From NCBI GenBank assembly GCA_938743325.2, contig OW568869.1:124001-188000 (forward strand): a stretch of DNA of 64,000 nucleotides, read 5' to 3'. Numbering within the stretch: the first letter of the stretch is position 1; each line of letters begins with the position of its first letter. The translations under genes and the position numbers were made by a program. This document shows positions 60,607 to 64,000 of this stretch, piece by piece. The notes beneath the pieces are model-generated. The model was given only the letters and a program-made list of their open reading frames with translations. It did not search any database and was not told the origin of the DNA. This DNA is from Pycnococcus provasolii. Its lineage: Eukaryota > Chlorophyta > Pseudoscourfieldiophyceae > Pseudoscourfieldiales > Pycnococcaceae.

Positions 60607-62229
60607 TCACGAGCCTGAGCACCATCCAGTCAGAATCTTAAGGTCGGTTAGCATCAGCTTAAGCGCAGCTGTCCACAGCTCGTTGCGATTCAAGCTCAGT
60701 TTGATGGTTTTGCCATCAATGCGGTCTCCTTCGATGCGATGTGGCAGCGCAAACGCGTCTGTGCTTGGCACGCCGCGAGCGAGATCTTTGCTCCTCGCGA
60801 ACGACCCGAGTTCGTCCAAGCACGCCAAAAAACCAACCATCGCGCGATCGTAGCGCGCAGACCAAAACACGTTCACGGGCCCGTACAGCTCGTACACACC
60901 CTTGCGATCGGCGACGCGCGGAGTGCTTCCCATTGGCAGAAGGCGATGCTGCGTGAACGTCACGCGGCAGTGGTTCGCAAGGCTCTGCAGGAGCAGGCAC
61001 GCCTGGCCCCAAGCTGCGTTGATTTCGTCCCACTCCACGGGAATGCCGGGCATGCGCCCAAGGCGAAATCCGCTGATGGTCCCGAACGGGCCGTCGTGCC
61101 AGATGTGAAACGCATCCTCGAGCACGTTCGCGCATCGTAGTACCTGCAGCTGTGCATTTGCAACGTCGAGCTGCCTGAGCACGTAGTCGCGCTCCTCGAG
61201 GTGATCATGAAGCTCCAAATGGTGTGCGTTCATCGCGTGGTGGTGCGCCTCCTCGAGCAGTGCGACGCTCGCCTCCGCTCCTCGCAGGCTCTGCAGCTCT
61301 GCCTCCACCGCCGCGAGCTCAGCGCGCAGGGCAGCACACCTTTCCGACGACGATGCGTCCCTGTCGTCGTCGTCGTCGTCCTGCTCCTCCTTTTCCTCGG
61401 CGTCGTCGTCGCCGTCGTCTTCTCGACCACTTGAGGTGGTCACGTCGCCTCGTTCCGCCTCGAGTCGTGCAATAGCCGCTTCGTAAGCAGCCGCTTCCTC
61501 CTCGGCGTCTTCCGCCTGTCTCGTGAGTTCCTCGAGCACGAGCGCGGCGCACTCCGTGCACAGCGGGTGCTTGACTTCTCCCGTATCGAGCGTTTCGTTC
61601 GCGACGTCGAACATGCGAGAGAGCGCCTTGACGTGCGCGTCGAGCGACATGGTATTAATTTGGTTGGGTGACGTCCTGCTTTGGTTATTCGCGGTGATTG
61701 GGAATCCGCCAATTCTCATTTCGTCTGCGACGTTCGCCGCCTCGCGGTCGTGCAGCATCACGAAACTTTCGTCCATGAGCGAGAGCGGTTGTGTCGTCGC
61801 CGTCGTCGTCGACGCACCAGCACTATCATCACCACTACCACTCGCACGGTTTATTGCACCACCACCACCACGTGCACCTCGACTTTGATTGGATTGAGCA
61901 TTTTCCTGTGAAGAAACCAATAAGGACTCTGCTGCTGCTGCTGCTGCTGATTCGAGAGAGATGGCATCGCGAGTCCTAGGGCCATCACTCTCGTGAGGCC
62001 TCACCTGCAAGCTCTCGAGAGTGGACCCAATATTATCTGGGAGAGTGGATTGGTTATCTTCTTCAGGAGGCGAGAAAGACGCTGAGGCTGAGGCTGAGGC
62101 TGAAGAGAGAGACGTCAAAGAAACAGGCACATGCTCAGACTCACTCTGAGAGAGGGTGATCTTCAACGAGCACTGCGCACACACGAACGAAGGTAAAGGA
62201 CGAGTGGCATTGTCATTGCCGGACGCCAT
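60607..62229 (-). CDS. ATG6: Beclin 1 / ATG6 autophagy protein
   Basis: A 540-residue Beclin family protein, start ATG at 62227-62229. The N-terminus has FVCAQCSLKI, matching the FxCQxC start of Beclin. A Ser/Ala-rich disordered region and DESFVMLHD follow. A BH3-like LDAHVKALSRMFDVA (about 194-208) precedes HPLCTECAALVL (about 219-230) and a long coiled coil (about 228-345, with an Asp/Glu tract). The evolutionarily conserved domain follows from about 370, with FHIWHDGPFGTISGFRLGRM and WDEINAAWGQACLLL. ATG6/Vps30 is a subunit of the PI3-kinase (Vps34) complexes that start autophagosome formation and act in endosomal sorting. It shares a divergent promoter with the lumenal FKBP. Confidence 0.95.
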   Translation of the reverse strand: MASGNDNATRPLPSFVCAQCSLKITLSQSESEHVPVSLTSLSSASASASASFSPPEEDNQSTLPDNIGSTLESLQVRPHESDGPRTRDAISLESAAAAAAESLLVSSQENAQSNQSRGARGGGGAINRASGSGDDSAGASTTTATTQPLSLMDESFVMLHDREAANVADEMRIGGFPITANNQSRTSPNQINTMSLDAHVKALSRMFDVANETLDTGEVKHPLCTECAALVLEELTRQAEDAEEEAAAYEAAIARLEAERGDVTTSSGREDDGDDDAEEKEEQDDDDDDRDASSSERCAALRAELAAVEAELQSLRGAEASVALLEEAHHHAMNAHHLELHDHLEERDYVLRQLDVANAQLQVLRCANVLEDAFHIWHDGPFGTISGFRLGRMPGIPVEWDEINAAWGQACLLLQSLANHCRVTFTQHRLLPMGSTPRVADRKGVYELYGPVNVFWSARYDRAMVGFLACLDELGSFARSKDLARGVPSTDAFALPHRIEGDRIDGKTIKLSLNRNELWTAALKLMLTDLKILTGWCSGS

Positions 62230-62551
62230 ATGGGAAATTCTGTCGGACGCCGAGGAAAATTCCGTCCGCGGAGAACGAAAGTCCCCCCCGGGGGCCAGCC
62301 AGGGGGCCGAGAGCTTCGAAGAACGGAAATTTCGGAACCCCTTAGAGAACCCCTTGCTAACCCTAACAGGTAACCCTATCCCTAACCCTAACCCTAACCC
62401 GCGAAGAATGCGAATACCCTAATGCTATCTTTAATCTGCCTGCCCGGCAAATCTCAGCCCTATCAGGTAGCCCTATCTGTTATTTTTGGGGTCCTATCCC
62501 AACAGCCACAGAAAAAGAACCCATTCCTGTTATTAGTTTTTTTTTGCGATT
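62230..62551. other. Divergent spacer between Beclin and FKBP with CCCTAA repeats
   Basis: 322 bases containing the longest telomere-type run of the window (62356-62400). No gene is present. Confidence 0.6.
62356..62400. promoter_or_regulatory. Interstitial (CCCTAA)n run, longest in window
   Basis: CTAACCCTAACAGGTAACCC is followed by ATCCCTAACCCTAACCCTAACCC in one 45-base stretch, about 130 bases from the Beclin ATG and 150 from the FKBP ATG. It resembles a short interstitial telomeric sequence acting as a shared promoter element. Confidence 0.6.
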
Positions 62552-63328
62552 ATGATGAATGCCTTCCGTGCGTCTACGTCGTGCAGTAATGGTAGTGGGG
62601 GGGTGGCCATGGGAAGGGTCACTCACCATCACAAGGTGGCGATGATGATCAAGCCGTCTGCCAGCGCCTCGTCATCACGTGCAACATCACCAGATCACGA
62701 CGCCGGCGTTCTGCGAAGGGACTTCATGCAAAAAGGGGCGCTCTCTCTCGGCGTGTCGCTCGCCATGGCGACCGTGAAGCAAGGACCGGCACTCGCCGTC
62801 GGCTCGTCCGAAGAACCCACGAAAATGCTGTGCGACGCCAGGTGCTTGGCAGGACTCGAGTCCGCACAGATGGTCACGACGCCCTCAGGTCTGCAGTACA
62901 AGGATATCAAGGTGGGACGCGGGGTCGAACCGCCAAAGGGATTCCAGGTGGTGTGCCAGTACGTCGCGTTGATTGAGGAGAACGGCAAGACGCGCATCTT
63001 CGAGAGCACGATGGAGCGAAAGGAGCCTGCCAACATACGAGTTGGCGCGGGCCAGGTGATTCCGGGACTTGACGAAGGACTGTCCACGATGAAGGTGGGT
63101 GGCGTGCGCCGACTCTACGTGCCTGGCAACCTCTCCTTCCCGAAGGGGCTCGCCGCCGCGCCGGGGCGCGCGCGCGTTCCGCCAGCTTCCCCCATCATCA
63201 TGGATGTGTTTCTGCTCGACGTGCCAGGCTTCGACTTGCCCGACGAGGAGGAGGAGGTTGTGCCCGCGCCTGCGCCGGCGGAGGAGGCGGCACCCGCGCC
63301 TGAGGCTGCTGCTGAGGTGGTGGCCTGA
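62552..63328 (+). CDS. Thylakoid-lumen FKBP-type peptidyl-prolyl isomerase
   Basis: A 258-residue protein. A Ser/Arg/His-rich plastid transit region (1-50) is followed by LRRDFMQKGALSLG (about 54), a twin-arginine lumen-targeting signal ending near PALAVG (about residue 80). The FKBP domain (about 110-225) shows GLQYKDIKVGRGVEPP, VCQYVALIEENGKTRIFEST, GAGQVIPGLDEGLSTMKVGG and IMDVFLLDV. It is predicted to act in the thylakoid lumen on folding or assembly of photosynthetic complexes. The C-terminal 30 residues are an Ala/Pro/Glu tail not typical of plant FKBP16-type proteins. Confidence 0.9.
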   Translation: MMNAFRASTSCSNGSGGVAMGRVTHHHKVAMMIKPSASASSSRATSPDHDAGVLRRDFMQKGALSLGVSLAMATVKQGPALAVGSSEEPTKMLCDARCLAGLESAQMVTTPSGLQYKDIKVGRGVEPPKGFQVVCQYVALIEENGKTRIFESTMERKEPANIRVGAGQVIPGLDEGLSTMKVGGVRRLYVPGNLSFPKGLAAAPGRARVPPASPIIMDVFLLDVPGFDLPDEEEEVVPAPAPAEEAAPAPEAAAEVVA

Positions 63329-63515
63329 GCAGGTACAAAAGCTAGACTATATACAGACCATACATATCAAAAAGAGTAAAGTCGTAGGGTGTTTCTGTTT
63401 GGTGAAGATTTGCTGGTCTCCTTTCTTTTTAACTTCGGTCGACAAAAACTAACAAAAACAAAAACCATAAAAGCACCCTATGCGCCGTCAGTGATTATTT
63501 TATTTTTATAAGCCT

Positions 63516-64000
63516 TTACTTAGCTGCTGCCATGCGCGCCGCCTTTTTTTCGTCAGCCACACGAAGCTGTTCACGCGCCTTGTCTCCGGAGCCAAGCACG
63601 TCGTCCGTCACGGACGAGCGCGCGAACACGGTGTATTGCTTGGACACGTCCGTCGCCTTGCCATCCTTGCCCGCAAGCTGCAGCGAGAGCGTGTGCTTTC
63701 CAGGCACGATCTCCGTGGTGAACGAGCTTCCTCCGTCGGCATAGTCGATGGCGCCAGCCGGCACAGCTTCCCCAGCCGCGACCGCGGGCGCATCAACGAC
63801 GACGAAGAAGTGCGTTCCCGCGTCGTTTCCCTTCATGTCGAGTTTGACCTTCGACGAGACGCTTTCTCCCTTGGTCCTCAACTTGGAGATTGTGACTTTC
63901 CCGTATGGATCCTTGTTTGTGACTTCAAAGTCCACGTCGGCGAGCGCAGGTCCCACTCCCATCACCGTCAACGATGCTGCTGTGATGATCGATGTCGTCG
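63516..64000 (-). CDS. Probable thylakoid-lumen protein, DUF4399-like, 5' end missing
   Basis: The frame is open to the right edge of the window, so the N-terminus is missing. The first visible residues (TSIITAASLTVMGVGPALA) are a hydrophobic targeting core ending in an AxA cleavage site, followed by DVDFEVTN. This pattern fits a lumenal or secreted precursor. The mature part (about 130 residues) is beta-rich, with AGTHFFVVVDAP, VPAGAIDYADGGSSF and IVPGKHTLSLQLAG. That order recalls the bacterial DUF4399 beta-sandwich. The C-terminus is a basic helix ending AARMAAAK. Function is unknown. The gene lies convergent to the lumenal FKBP. Confidence 0.55.
   Translation of the reverse strand, partial: TTSIITAASLTVMGVGPALADVDFEVTNKDPYGKVTISKLRTKGESVSSKVKLDMKGNDAGTHFFVVVDAPAVAAGEAVPAGAIDYADGGSSFTTEIVPGKHTLSLQLAGKDGKATDVSKQYTVFARSSVTDDVLGSGDKAREQLRVADEKKAARMAAAK

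Noticed and set aside
62356-62400. Chromosome end (true telomere)
   Set aside because: The run is only about 45 bases, imperfect, and flanked by genes on both sides, so it is interstitial.

Overview
The window looks like nuclear chromosome sequence from a small unicellular green alga (Chlorophyta, prasinophyte-like; the species cannot be fixed from the sequence alone). The genes are long, essentially intron-free and tightly packed. The products are green-lineage eukaryotic: a plant-type organellar DNA polymerase, a plastid-type BASS transporter, a twin-arginine thylakoid-lumen FKBP, a calcium-dependent protein kinase (CDPK) and Beclin/ATG6. Many 3' ends carry TGTAA, the poly(A) signal known from chlorophytes. 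I saw no rRNA, tRNA, CRISPR or bacterial operon structure.

Layout. 0-12 kb: a patatin-like lipase running off the left edge, a degenerate histidine acid phosphatase-like membrane protein, a secretory family 2 glycosyltransferase, a telobox Myb protein, a 731-bp near-perfect palindrome, and an eight-span tetraspanin-like protein. 12-28.5 kb: a PRMT7/9-type double methyltransferase with TPRs, a BASS transporter, an OB plus PWWP-like protein, the organellar DNA polymerase, a PhyH-type oxygenase, a GGCT-fold protein and a sialyltransferase-like GT29. 28.5-35.6 kb: a 1,624-residue orphan, then about 2 kb with no convincing gene and a doubtful retroelement remnant. 35.6-59.4 kb: a calcium block made of a four-domain voltage-gated channel, a CDPK and a giant (about 4,700 aa) polycystin-type channel. 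59.4-64 kb: a phosphoglycerate-mutase-like phosphatase, Beclin/ATG6, a lumenal FKBP and the end of a likely lumenal protein.

Genes mostly alternate between divergent and convergent. Nearly every divergent (shared-promoter) spacer contains short telomere-type CCCTAA/TTAGGG runs, while convergent spacers almost always lack them.

The most striking object is the giant polycystin. Its extracellular S1-S2 loop holds 28 FG-GAP-like repeats in four blocks of exactly seven, separated by proline-rich hinges. This predicts four seven-bladed beta-propellers strung on one ion channel. Other second-look items are a Q-A-D-D selectivity filter in the voltage-gated channel, a duplicated 3'-end module shared by two convergent gene pairs, and several enzymes whose catalytic residues look replaced.
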